From Dysgonomonas sp. HDW5A (lineage in GTDB: Bacteria > Bacteroidota > Bacteroidia > Bacteroidales > Dysgonomonadaceae), in contig NZ_CP049857.1 in assembly GCF_011299555.1 (NCBI RefSeq), positions 3,906,001 through 3,970,000 on the forward strand: a stretch of 64,000 nt of DNA. The letters are read 5' to 3'. A program made the translations under genes and the position numbers. The notes under the pieces are model-generated. The model searched no databases, was not told the origin of the DNA, and was given only the letters and a program-made list of their open reading frames with translations. Shown here piece by piece: positions 28,201 through 36,074 of this stretch. The number at the start of each line of letters is the position of its first letter. Within the stretch, counting starts at the first letter, position 1.

Positions 28201-29505
28201 ATGGCATCATTTATTATAGAAGGCGGTTGCCGCTTAAACGGAGAGATTATACCACAAGGCGCTAAAAACGAAGCGTTACAAATTATTTGTGCAGTCCTAT
28301 TAACTCCGGAAGAAGTAATTATAGAAAATATCCCCGATATACTAGATGTAAATAACCTTATTTCGTTATTAGGAGATATGGGTGTTACAACTAAACGCAT
28401 TAATGAAAATACATGGTCTTTTAAAGCCGACAATGTAGATTTAGGATATCTTGAGAGTCCTGAATTTTTAAAGAAAAGTGCATCTTTAAGAGGTTCTGTC
28501 ATGATTATCGGACCATTGGTAGCTCGTTTCGGAAAAGCCTTACTTCCTAAACCGGGAGGTGATAAAATTGGACGTCGCCGCTTAGATACCCATTTTGAAG
28601 GAATACAAAAACTGGGAGCTGAATTTAATTATGACAGTGATAAACAGATCTATTTTATCACAGCTGATAAATTAAAAGGAGCATATATGCTTTTAGATGA
28701 AGCTTCGGTGACAGGTACTGCAAATATAATAATGGCTGCAGTATTGGCAGAAGGAGAAACAACTATATATAATGCTGCTTGCGAACCTTATTTGCAACAA
28801 CTTTGCAAAATGCTGAATCGCATGGGAGCAAAAATAACAGGAATTGCTTCTAATCTGATCAGAATAGAAGGAGTAGAGTTCCTAGGAGGAACAACTCACA
28901 GAATTCTTCCTGATATGATAGAAATCGGCAGTTTTATAGGAATGGCCGCTATGACAGGTTCTGAAATTACAATCAAAGATGTTGCATATGATGAACTAGG
29001 TATTATACCCGATACATTTCGTCGTCTAGGAATAACATTAGAACGCAGAGGTGATGATATTCATATCCCCAGACATAAAGACTATACAATTGATACCTTT
29101 ATTGATGGTTCGATACTAACTATTGCCGATGCACCGTGGCCGGGGCTAACCCCTGACCTTATTAGTGTATTACTAGTAGTAGCCACACAAGCACAAGGAA
29201 GTGTATTGATACATCAGAAAATGTTTGAAAGCCGTTTATTTTTTGTGGATAAACTGATAGATATGGGAGCTCAAATTATCTTATGCGATCCACACCGTGC
29301 AACTGTTATTGGTACAGGAAGGCGTTCTATGCGTGCTACGACTATGACATCTCCTGATATTCGTGCTGGTATCGCATTATTAATTGCCGCAATGTGTGCT
29401 GAAGGTAAAAGTACAATTCATAATATTGACCAGATAGATAGAGGGTATCAAAATATAGATGTCCGACTAAATCAACTGGGTGCTAATATCATGAGAATGG
29501 ATTAA
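28201..29505 (+). CDS. murA: UDP-N-acetylglucosamine 1-carboxyvinyltransferase (C-to-D active site)
   Basis: 434 residues, an EPSP-synthase-like enzyme that starts peptidoglycan synthesis by adding enolpyruvate to UDP-GlcNAc. Lys22 of GAKNEALQ is conserved. The flexible loop that carries the fosfomycin-reactive cysteine in E. coli (PGGC, Cys115) reads KPGGDKIGRRRLDTH here, so Asp121 takes its place; flanking residues align without gaps. In other bacteria the same natural change makes MurA active but insensitive to fosfomycin. It is the only MurA-like gene in the window, next to murB. The stop overlaps the next gene's ATG by one base. Confidence 0.92.
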   Translation: MASFIIEGGCRLNGEIIPQGAKNEALQIICAVLLTPEEVIIENIPDILDVNNLISLLGDMGVTTKRINENTWSFKADNVDLGYLESPEFLKKSASLRGSVMIIGPLVARFGKALLPKPGGDKIGRRRLDTHFEGIQKLGAEFNYDSDKQIYFITADKLKGAYMLLDEASVTGTANIIMAAVLAEGETTIYNAACEPYLQQLCKMLNRMGAKITGIASNLIRIEGVEFLGGTTHRILPDMIEIGSFIGMAAMTGSEITIKDVAYDELGIIPDTFRRLGITLERRGDDIHIPRHKDYTIDTFIDGSILTIADAPWPGLTPDLISVLLVVATQAQGSVLIHQKMFESRLFFVDKLIDMGAQIILCDPHRATVIGTGRRSMRATTMTSPDIRAGIALLIAAMCAEGKSTIHNIDQIDRGYQNIDVRLNQLGANIMRMD

Positions 29506-29921
29506 TGATACACATACAGGTTTCACCAATTGCTTTTATTATTTTTCTTTTTCTCTTTAGCAGTGTTAAAGCGATAACACCAAAAGAGAGTTTAACAGAA
29601 AATGATACTATAATTGGAAAACTACCACTTCTTGATTTAGATATGGATAATCTCAATAGTATATTCAACAAAAATACTATTTATATGGATACAGTCCGTT
29701 TTAAAGGATATGAAGATGTGGGAGATTATTCCCGATTATGTGTAAAAGCAGAGGAAAAAGAACATCTTTTTTTATACGAATTCTCTCAGGACAAAAATAT
29801 TGTAAATAACGATATCGTTGTAATATATTGGTCTGTGGTAGAAAACCACGCAATAGAAGATCCTGAATTTGTTTATTCAGATATCCTGATAAGAAAATTA
29901 AGGAAAATACAATTAAACTAA
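29505..29921 (+). CDS. Small secreted protein of unknown function
   Basis: 138 residues with an N-terminal hydrophobic segment (PIAFIIFLFLFSSVKA) that looks like a signal peptide with possible cleavage after VKA. The remainder is a compact, strand-rich domain with several acidic residues and a central GYEDVGDYSRLCVKAEE stretch. I do not recognise the family. Its ATG shares one base with the murA stop, so it is translationally coupled to murA and may serve in the envelope; that link is inference. Confidence 0.65.
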   Translation: MIHIQVSPIAFIIFLFLFSSVKAITPKESLTENDTIIGKLPLLDLDMDNLNSIFNKNTIYMDTVRFKGYEDVGDYSRLCVKAEEKEHLFLYEFSQDKNIVNNDIVVIYWSVVENHAIEDPEFVYSDILIRKLRKIQLN

Positions 29922-29986
29922 GTTATTTATCTGTCACAAAAAACAGTTAATAATATATCAACCTAACTTATTATAGATAACGTTTT

Positions 29987-31144
29987 ATGGAAAATTTCAG
30001 TTTTATCAATCCGGTAAAGATCATTTTCGGAAAAGATACTATAAAAAACCTTAGCCAGGAAATACCAGCTGATAGCAAAGTTCTCATTATCTATGGTGGA
30101 GGAAGCATCAAATCAAATGGTGTTTACGATCAAGTAGTAAAAGCACTTTCGTCTTTCGAGTGGTTTGAGTATTCAGGCATTGAAGCGAATCCTCATTATG
30201 AGACTTGTATGAAAGTCGTTTCGTATATTAATGAAAAGAAAATAAATTACCTTTTGGCTGTAGGTGGCGGTTCGGTTGTTGATGCTACTAAATTTATTGC
30301 AGCAGCAGCTTGCTTCGAAGGAAATGACCCTTGGGATATATTAAGCAAAAGGGCTAAAATAAATAAAGCTCTGCCATTTGGTGTTGTACTTACTCTATCA
30401 GCAACAGGATCCGAAATGAATGCCGGTGCTGTTATAACAAAAGTAGCCACTCAAGATAAATTAGCATTCGGTTCAGCATATACATATCCGAAATTCTCCA
30501 TTCTAGACCCGGAAGTAACTTACTCATTACCACCAAGACAAGTAAGTAATGGTGTTGCTGATGCCTTTGTTCACGTTATAGAGCAATACTTAACTTATCC
30601 TGTACATGCAATGATACAAGATAAATTTGCAGAATCGATACTTACTACTTTGGTAACAGAAGGACCTAAAGCTTTGGAAACACCTAAAGATTATGATGTA
30701 AGAGCTAATTTAATGTGGGCTTCAACTTGGGCTCTGAATGGTTGGATTGGATGTGGTGTACCCGAAGACTGGGCTACTCATCAAATAGGGCATGAACTTA
30801 CAGCATTATATGGCCTTGATCATGCTCAGACTTTAGCGATAGTATTACCCGGGGTAATGACTATACTTAAAGAACAAAAAGCTGAAAAAATTCTGCAGCT
30901 AGGTCAACAGGTTTTTGGAATATATAATAATTTGTCGAGAGAAAAACGCTTGGATAATACAATAAAAGCTGTAGAAAACTTTTTCGAAGAAATACAAATA
31001 AAAACACACCTTTCGGATTACGGATTAAACAAAGAATCAATAGATAAGGTATGCTCTAAATTGCAAGGTCGCGGATGGACACTCGGTGAAAAATCAAATA
31101 TCACACCTGAAGTTGTAAGAGAAATATTGATGTCAAGATTATAG
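29987..31144 (+). CDS. Iron-type alcohol dehydrogenase, YqhD/BdhA-like
   Basis: 385 residues of the group III metal-dependent alcohol dehydrogenase family. The nucleotide-binding half has IYGGGSIKSNG and AVGGGSVVDATKF. Metal ligands fit Asp192, His196 (ADAFVHVIEQ), His265 and His279 (GLDHAQTLA), the same pattern as E. coli YqhD. YqhD enzymes reduce many aldehydes with NADPH; relatives act on four-carbon alcohols. The next gene, 38 nt downstream, is a cytidylyltransferase-kinase fusion, so a role in making a polyol or sugar intermediate is possible, but general aldehyde removal is equally likely from sequence alone. Confidence 0.88.
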   Translation: MENFSFINPVKIIFGKDTIKNLSQEIPADSKVLIIYGGGSIKSNGVYDQVVKALSSFEWFEYSGIEANPHYETCMKVVSYINEKKINYLLAVGGGSVVDATKFIAAAACFEGNDPWDILSKRAKINKALPFGVVLTLSATGSEMNAGAVITKVATQDKLAFGSAYTYPKFSILDPEVTYSLPPRQVSNGVADAFVHVIEQYLTYPVHAMIQDKFAESILTTLVTEGPKALETPKDYDVRANLMWASTWALNGWIGCGVPEDWATHQIGHELTALYGLDHAQTLAIVLPGVMTILKEQKAEKILQLGQQVFGIYNNLSREKRLDNTIKAVENFFEEIQIKTHLSDYGLNKESIDKVCSKLQGRGWTLGEKSNITPEVVREILMSRL

Positions 31145-31182
31145 TCAATATACTAAACTGAATTATACACTAAACTGAGAAT

Positions 31183-32316
31183 ATGAAAAAGGTATTTGTA
31201 AGTGGATGTTATGATATGCTTCACAGTGGGCATGTAGCATTCTTTGAAGAAGCTGCAACACTTGGCGATCTGTATGTAGGTATCGGATCCGACAAAACAA
31301 TAAACGAACTTAAAGCCAGAAAGACTATAAATAACGATCAAGAGAGGTTATATATGGTAAAGGCACTTAAGACCGTTAAAGATGCATGGATTAATCAAGG
31401 AAGTGGTATTATAGATTTCCTTGAAGAGATAAAGCAACTTAAACCCGATATATTCTTTGTCAATACAGACGGACACAGTTCAGTGAAAGAAGAACTATGC
31501 AAAGAGCTGGGTATAGAGTATGTAGTAAGTAAAAGGGTACCCCATGGAAACCTCCCCAGCAGATCTACCACTGCATTAAGGGAAGAATGTAAGATACCTT
31601 ATCGCATAGATTTAGCCGGAGGATGGCTCGATCAACCGAATGTTAGTGAACTATATGCAGGATCTGTACTTACTATATGCATAGAACCTGACTATGAGTT
31701 CAATGACAGAAGTGGAATGTCGACCAGTTCTCGTAAGAAAGCTATTGAATTATGGCAAGTGGATATTCCATCTGGAAATAAAGAGAAACTAGCTAAAACT
31801 CTTTTCTGTTTTGAAAATCCTCCCGGAACAAAATATGTGAGTGGTTCTCAAGATGCATTAGGGTTAGTTATGCCAGGTCTAAACAAATTTCATTATACCG
31901 GTAATTTCTGGCCATCTGAAATAGAAACGAAACTGGACAATGACCTTTTAGATTGGCTAGAACAACGTTTATGGCTAGTACCTCTATATCCCCGTCATGA
32001 CAATTATGATGTATTGAGCAATACCAATATCACTCCCGAAAATGTCAAAAAGCTTAGTGAAGCAGCCCTTGATTGTTGGAAAGCCATAAATAATAAAGAT
32101 ACGAAAAGCTTTGGGAAAGCCTTGACTCGAAGTTTTGAAGCACAAATAACAATGTATCCCAACATGATATCAAACGATATATTAGAGATACTCGAAAAGT
32201 ATAAAGATTCTGTTCATGGATGGAAAATTAGTGGTGCAGGCGGAGGCGGTTATCTTATTTTTGTAAGTGAGCAGCCTGTTAACAATGCTATTCAAATAAG
32301 AATCAGAAGGAGCTAG
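31183..32316 (+). CDS. Cytidylyltransferase-GHMP kinase fusion, substrate unknown
   Basis: 377 residues with two domains. Residues 1-135 are a nucleotidyltransferase of the TagD/HldE-C type: GCYDMLHSGH with H14-x-G16-H17, then GIGSD and the closing RSTTALRE (127-134). Residues 136-365 match GHMP sugar kinases: PYRIDLAGGWLD (139-150), a degenerate nucleotide loop SGMSTSS (177-183), SGSQDALG (220-227, compare GKQDQY of HddA-like kinases) and KISGAGGGGYLIF (348-360). The kinase part is short (about 240 residues) and its ATP loop unusual. By analogy with FKP (GDP-fucose) and HldE (ADP-heptose) it would phosphorylate a sugar or polyol and couple it to a nucleotide. Terminator follows. Confidence 0.8.
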   Translation: MKKVFVSGCYDMLHSGHVAFFEEAATLGDLYVGIGSDKTINELKARKTINNDQERLYMVKALKTVKDAWINQGSGIIDFLEEIKQLKPDIFFVNTDGHSSVKEELCKELGIEYVVSKRVPHGNLPSRSTTALREECKIPYRIDLAGGWLDQPNVSELYAGSVLTICIEPDYEFNDRSGMSTSSRKKAIELWQVDIPSGNKEKLAKTLFCFENPPGTKYVSGSQDALGLVMPGLNKFHYTGNFWPSEIETKLDNDLLDWLEQRLWLVPLYPRHDNYDVLSNTNITPENVKKLSEAALDCWKAINNKDTKSFGKALTRSFEAQITMYPNMISNDILEILEKYKDSVHGWKISGAGGGGYLIFVSEQPVNNAIQIRIRRS

Positions 32317-32344
32317 AAAACATAGGTTTGAAAATAAACAGAAA

Positions 32345-32377
32345 GGAGCAAACTTTTTAGAGTTTGCTCCTTTTTTT
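32345..32377 (+). terminator. Intrinsic terminator after the cytidylyltransferase-kinase gene
   Basis: Perfect 10-bp stem GGAGCAAACT (32345-32354) / AGTTTGCTCC (32361-32370) with loop TTTTAG and seven T. The T run overlaps the last codons of the convergent TPR gene. Confidence 0.9.
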
Positions 32378-33197
32378 ATTTACATAATAATAAATACTGC
32401 TTGATTATTTCTTTATCAGCACCCATCTCCAAAGCTTTCTCAAAATTACGCTTTGCACTGAATTTATCAAACTGATGAATATCCAACTGCCCTTTTAGTA
32501 TATACAACAATGGATCATTATATCCCAGTTGTTGAGCTTTATCTAAATCGCTTTTAGCTCTGCCTTTTTTATCAAGCTGCAAATAACACTCAGCTCTGTT
32601 TACATAAAACTCAGGTTGATTTTTATACTTAAATATTAAATCTGTATATTTATCTTCTGCCTCTATCCATTCTCCCCTACTCTTTAGAGAAAAAGCCAAG
32701 CTGCTTAGTGCCAATATATTTTCAGGATTTATATCTAATATTTGTTCAAAATCACTCTCAGCTGCTAATAAATTCTTTTCACTCATAAAGATCAAACCTC
32801 TCCGGTAAAGTGCTTCAATATTGTTTTCATCCATAGATAAGATAATATTATAATCTTTCATTGCAGCATTCAAACTATCCAATTCACAATATAAAGCTGC
32901 TCTATTCTGAAGAACAAAAATATTATTAGGATATTTACTCAATGCAGAGCTATATGATATCAACGCCTCTTCAGATTTACCCAGATGTCGTTGAATTGTA
33001 CCAAGATTAGCTAATAACAAAATATTCCCCTCATTAGCAGGTTCTTTACGCATAGCTTCTTTTAATGTCAGTTCAGCAGCAGCATACTCTTTTTCATCCA
33101 AATAGTCAAGAGATTTTGAGACCAATTCTTCGTAGGTTTGTGCCGAAGAGAAAAAGCTCACTAAAAAAAAGATCGCAATAAAGAAATATCGATTCAT
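32376..33197 (-). CDS. Secreted tetratricopeptide-repeat protein
   Basis: 273 residues with a signal peptide (MNRYFFIAIFFLVSFFSSAQ). From residue about 22 to the end it is a row of roughly seven TPR units, recognisable by repeats such as AAELTLKEAMRKEPAN, ALISYSSALSKYPNN, AMKDYNIILSMDENN and AESDFEQILDINPEN. TPR solenoids bind other proteins; a periplasmic scaffold is likely, the partner is unknown. Its stop lies inside the terminator of the convergent neighbour. It is a single gene on the minus strand. Confidence 0.88.
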   Translation of the reverse strand: MNRYFFIAIFFLVSFFSSAQTYEELVSKSLDYLDEKEYAAAELTLKEAMRKEPANEGNILLLANLGTIQRHLGKSEEALISYSSALSKYPNNIFVLQNRAALYCELDSLNAAMKDYNIILSMDENNIEALYRRGLIFMSEKNLLAAESDFEQILDINPENILALSSLAFSLKSRGEWIEAEDKYTDLIFKYKNQPEFYVNRAECYLQLDKKGRAKSDLDKAQQLGYNDPLLYILKGQLDIHQFDKFSAKRNFEKALEMGADKEIIKQYLLLCK

Positions 33198-33236
33198 TTT
33201 AAAATATTATTTGTACATTTACTAAGGACTTTCGTG

Positions 33237-33244
33237 CAAATGTA
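33237..33244 (-). promoter_or_regulatory. Candidate -7 element of the TPR gene
   Basis: On the minus strand this reads TACATTTG (TAnnTTTG), 39 nt upstream of the ATG at 33197. A TTTG on the minus strand at 33257-33260 is only 12 nt away, too close for a standard -33 element. Confidence 0.4.
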
Positions 33245-33344
33245 TACTTAATATATCAAATCTACTTTTCGCAATAGCTATAAAGATTCAGAATTTGTGT
33301 TTATAGATGTTATCAGAAAGAGTTAAGTTTGATTTTCGCAAAAG

Positions 33345-33358
33345 TTTAAACGTTTAAA
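33345..33358. promoter_or_regulatory. Perfect 14-bp palindrome, LacI-family-like operator upstream of galM
   Basis: TTTAAACGTTTAAA is fully self-complementary and has the central AAACGTTT with CG at the dyad axis, a hallmark of operators bound by LacI/GalR/PurR-type repressors. It is 109 nt upstream of the galM ATG. No regulator gene of that family is in the window, so the partner is unknown. The gap 33198-33467 otherwise holds only the candidate promoter of the divergent TPR gene. Confidence 0.45.
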
Positions 33359-33467
33359 ATATATGTTTTAGAACACCTATTTTTTTTAGGTATAGAAAGA
33401 TAGTCATAATAATTTTACGTACTAAAGAAAGATCTTTATTCTGTATCTAATTTTAAAACTAATAAGC

Positions 33468-34553
33468 ATGAATAATCATATAGAAACAACTAAATCGGGT
33501 TTGTTATGTGCTAATTTCGAAAAAGTTGTTGAAGGAAAACACACCTCACTTTTTATTCTTCAGAACAAACAAGGAGCAGAACTTACAATATCTAATTACG
33601 GAGCAAGAATAGTATCATTAATGGTACCCGATAAAACAGGTGCTTTTATTGATGTAGTTACCGGACACAATTCCATAGATGAATTTATAAACTCGGAAGA
33701 GCCTTATTTCGGAGCAATCTGTGGACGTACAGGAAACCGCATTGCAAAAGGAAAATTCACTTTAGAGGGTAAAGAATATACATTAGCAATTAACAACGGA
33801 CCTAACAATCTACATGGAGGATTGAAAGGCTTTAACTCTGTAGTTTGGGATGCAAAACAAATGGACCAGCAGACATTAGTTCTTTCCTATTTATCCAAAG
33901 ATGGAGAAGAAGGTTTTCCCGGAAATCTATCAGTTACAGTAACATATACGTTAACGAACGACAATTCGGTTGAAATTAAATATGAAGCCACAACTGATAA
34001 AACTACCATTCTGAATTTAACGAACCATGCTTACTTTAATTTATCTGGAGCAGGAGATCTTAATATTGGAGATCATATTTTAAAAATTAATTCAAACTAC
34101 TACTTACCTACTGATGATACGGCTATACCATACGGCAAACCCGAGAAAACGGAAGGTACTCCTATGGACTTTAGCACTCCTCACGAGATTGGTCTAAATA
34201 TTAATGAAAAAACAGATCAGCTTGTTTGGGCTAGAGGATACGATCACACCTATATTCTAAATAAAAAAGACGAAACTGAATATGTGCAAGCTTTGGAATG
34301 CTATTCTCCCAAAACAGGCATCGAAATGACTGTCTATACAGATCAGCCCGGAGTGCAAGTATATACAGGAAACTGGATGACCGGCAACTTTATTGGAAAA
34401 AACGGACAGCGTTATCCAGCTCAAAGTGCTGTATGCTTTGAAACCCAACATTACCCTGACAGCATTAATCACCCGGAATACCCTTCGATAATACTCAAAC
34501 CCGAAGACAAATTCGAAAGCAAAACAGAATTTAAATTTACTATCAGACATTAA
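33468..34553 (+). CDS. galM: Aldose 1-epimerase (mutarotase)
   Basis: 361 residues, normal for GalM, which interconverts alpha and beta anomers of galactose, glucose and related sugars. Conserved parts: NYGARIVSLMVPDK, the Arg/Asn-rich GRTGNRIAKGKF, catalytic His in NLTNHAYFNLSG, and the catalytic Glu in VCFETQHYPDS. No signal peptide is visible, so it acts in the cytoplasm, unlike secreted forms in some Bacteroidetes. It is 33 nt upstream of a sugar transporter and forms an uptake-and-use pair with it. A LacI-type palindrome precedes the gene. Confidence 0.94.
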   Translation: MNNHIETTKSGLLCANFEKVVEGKHTSLFILQNKQGAELTISNYGARIVSLMVPDKTGAFIDVVTGHNSIDEFINSEEPYFGAICGRTGNRIAKGKFTLEGKEYTLAINNGPNNLHGGLKGFNSVVWDAKQMDQQTLVLSYLSKDGEEGFPGNLSVTVTYTLTNDNSVEIKYEATTDKTTILNLTNHAYFNLSGAGDLNIGDHILKINSNYYLPTDDTAIPYGKPEKTEGTPMDFSTPHEIGLNINEKTDQLVWARGYDHTYILNKKDETEYVQALECYSPKTGIEMTVYTDQPGVQVYTGNWMTGNFIGKNGQRYPAQSAVCFETQHYPDSINHPEYPSIILKPEDKFESKTEFKFTIRH

Positions 34554-34586
34554 TAACTAGATAAACTATAATAAATAACAAAAACT

Positions 34587-35900
34587 ATGAGTTCTACAGA
34601 GAAAAAAAATTATCTGTTACCCATCATCGTAATGATATTCCTTTTTGCGATGGTCTCGTTTGTAACAAACTTAGCTTCTCCAATGGGAGATATTTTAAAA
34701 AATCAATTTAACGTTCCAAACTGGATGGGAACTCTTGGAGTGTTTGCCAACTTCATAGCTTATGCTGTGATGGGATACCCTGCTGGTAATCTACTTCAAA
34801 AATTAGGGTATAAAAAAACAGCACTTATTGCCATTGCTATTGGTTTTATTGGTGTAGGTATCCAAACACTTTCAGGAACACTAGGTAGTTTTGAAGTTTA
34901 TTTACTTGGAGCTTTTGTTGCCGGTTTCTCGATGTGTTTACTTAATACTGTAGTAAACCCTATGCTAAATAAGCTAGGAGGAGGAGGTAATAAAGGAAAC
35001 CAACTTATACAAATAGGAGGTTCTTTTAACTCGCTGGCAGGTACAGCTGTTATCATATTAACTGGTATATTAATCCCAGAAGGAATAAAGAATGCTCAAA
35101 TCAGCAACGTTTTCCCTTTAATGTTTGCAGCTTTAGCTATTTTCGCATTTGCATTCATCGTTATTGCACTAACTACAATTCCTGAAAACGAAAAACAACA
35201 ACAAATAAGCTCGGCTAATGACAAATACAGTCCATTGTCATTCCGTCACTTTATTTTTGGAGCCATTGGTATATTTGTATATGTAGGAGTTGAAGTGGGT
35301 GTTCCTAATGTATTAAATAAATGGTTGCAAAATCCTGACTTAGATATTCTTCAACTAAAGGGTCTTGGAAGTGCAGAAGCCATTGCGGGTTCTGTTACTG
35401 CAACTTATTGGATGATGATGCTTGTAGGTCGACTTTTAGGAGCTGCTATCGGCAGTAAAGTTTCAGCAAAATCAATGTTAATTGTTGCTTCAGTTGTAGG
35501 CTTGATCCTTACTCTTGCTGCTATGTTTGCACCAACAAATATAATGGTAAATCTACCTGTATTTAAAAACGATGCAAACGGATTATTCGGTTTAGCGAAT
35601 GTTCCAATAAATGCTGCTTTACTAGTCTTTGTCGGCTTATGTACATCAGTAATGTGGGGAGGAATCTTTAACCTTGCCGTAGAAGGATTAGGTAAATACA
35701 CAGAAAAAGCATCCGGTATCTTTATGGTAATGGTTTGCGGTGGTGGTATCCTGCCATTATTGCAAAACGGAATCGTAGATATGACAGGTGGCATAGGTTA
35801 TCTTACTAGCTACTGGGTAATCGTAGTTGGTCTTGCTTACCTACTTTACTATGCACTTGTTGGCTGTAAAAACGTAAACAAGGATATTCCTGTGAAATAA
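34587..35900 (+). CDS. Sugar-proton symporter of the FHS family (major facilitator superfamily)
   Basis: 437 residues with 12 predicted membrane helices. The first helix region (FLFAMVSFVTNLASPMGDIL), the GYPAGNLLQKLGYKKT loop and the sparse cytoplasmic central loop fit the fucose-galactose-glucose (FucP/GluP) branch of the MFS. Co-location with galM 33 nt upstream suggests a hexose such as galactose or glucose, but the substrate is inference. In the cell it would import sugars across the inner membrane with protons. A long-stem terminator ends the unit. Confidence 0.85.
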   Translation: MSSTEKKNYLLPIIVMIFLFAMVSFVTNLASPMGDILKNQFNVPNWMGTLGVFANFIAYAVMGYPAGNLLQKLGYKKTALIAIAIGFIGVGIQTLSGTLGSFEVYLLGAFVAGFSMCLLNTVVNPMLNKLGGGGNKGNQLIQIGGSFNSLAGTAVIILTGILIPEGIKNAQISNVFPLMFAALAIFAFAFIVIALTTIPENEKQQQISSANDKYSPLSFRHFIFGAIGIFVYVGVEVGVPNVLNKWLQNPDLDILQLKGLGSAEAIAGSVTATYWMMMLVGRLLGAAIGSKVSAKSMLIVASVVGLILTLAAMFAPTNIMVNLPVFKNDANGLFGLANVPINAALLVFVGLCTSVMWGGIFNLAVEGLGKYTEKASGIFMVMVCGGGILPLLQNGIVDMTGGIGYLTSYWVIVVGLAYLLYYALVGCKNVNKDIPVK

Positions 35901-35921
35901 AATTACAATAACTTATAAACC

Positions 35922-35960
35922 AAAGCCCACTTGTTATAAATAAAGCAAGTGGGCTTTCTT
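35922..35960 (+). terminator. Terminator of the galM-transporter unit
   Basis: Perfect 12-bp stem AAAGCCCACTTG (35922-35933) / CAAGTGGGCTTT (35946-35957) with a 12-nt loop; the T run (TTTCTT) is imperfect. Confidence 0.8.
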
Positions 35961-36034
35961 ATTTTCATAGACACCATTTATGAACAATCAATAAAATGGT
36001 CTAAACTATATACCTAACCTATTCTATTTTTTGT

Positions 36035-36042
36035 TACTTTTG
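36035..36042 (+). promoter_or_regulatory. Candidate -7 element of the transketolase gene
   Basis: TACTTTTG fits TAnnTTTG, 32 nt before the ATG at 36075. No TTTG is found at the -33 place. Confidence 0.5.
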
Positions 36043-36074
36043 TAGAAAACGAAATAATGATATATTAATTTACC

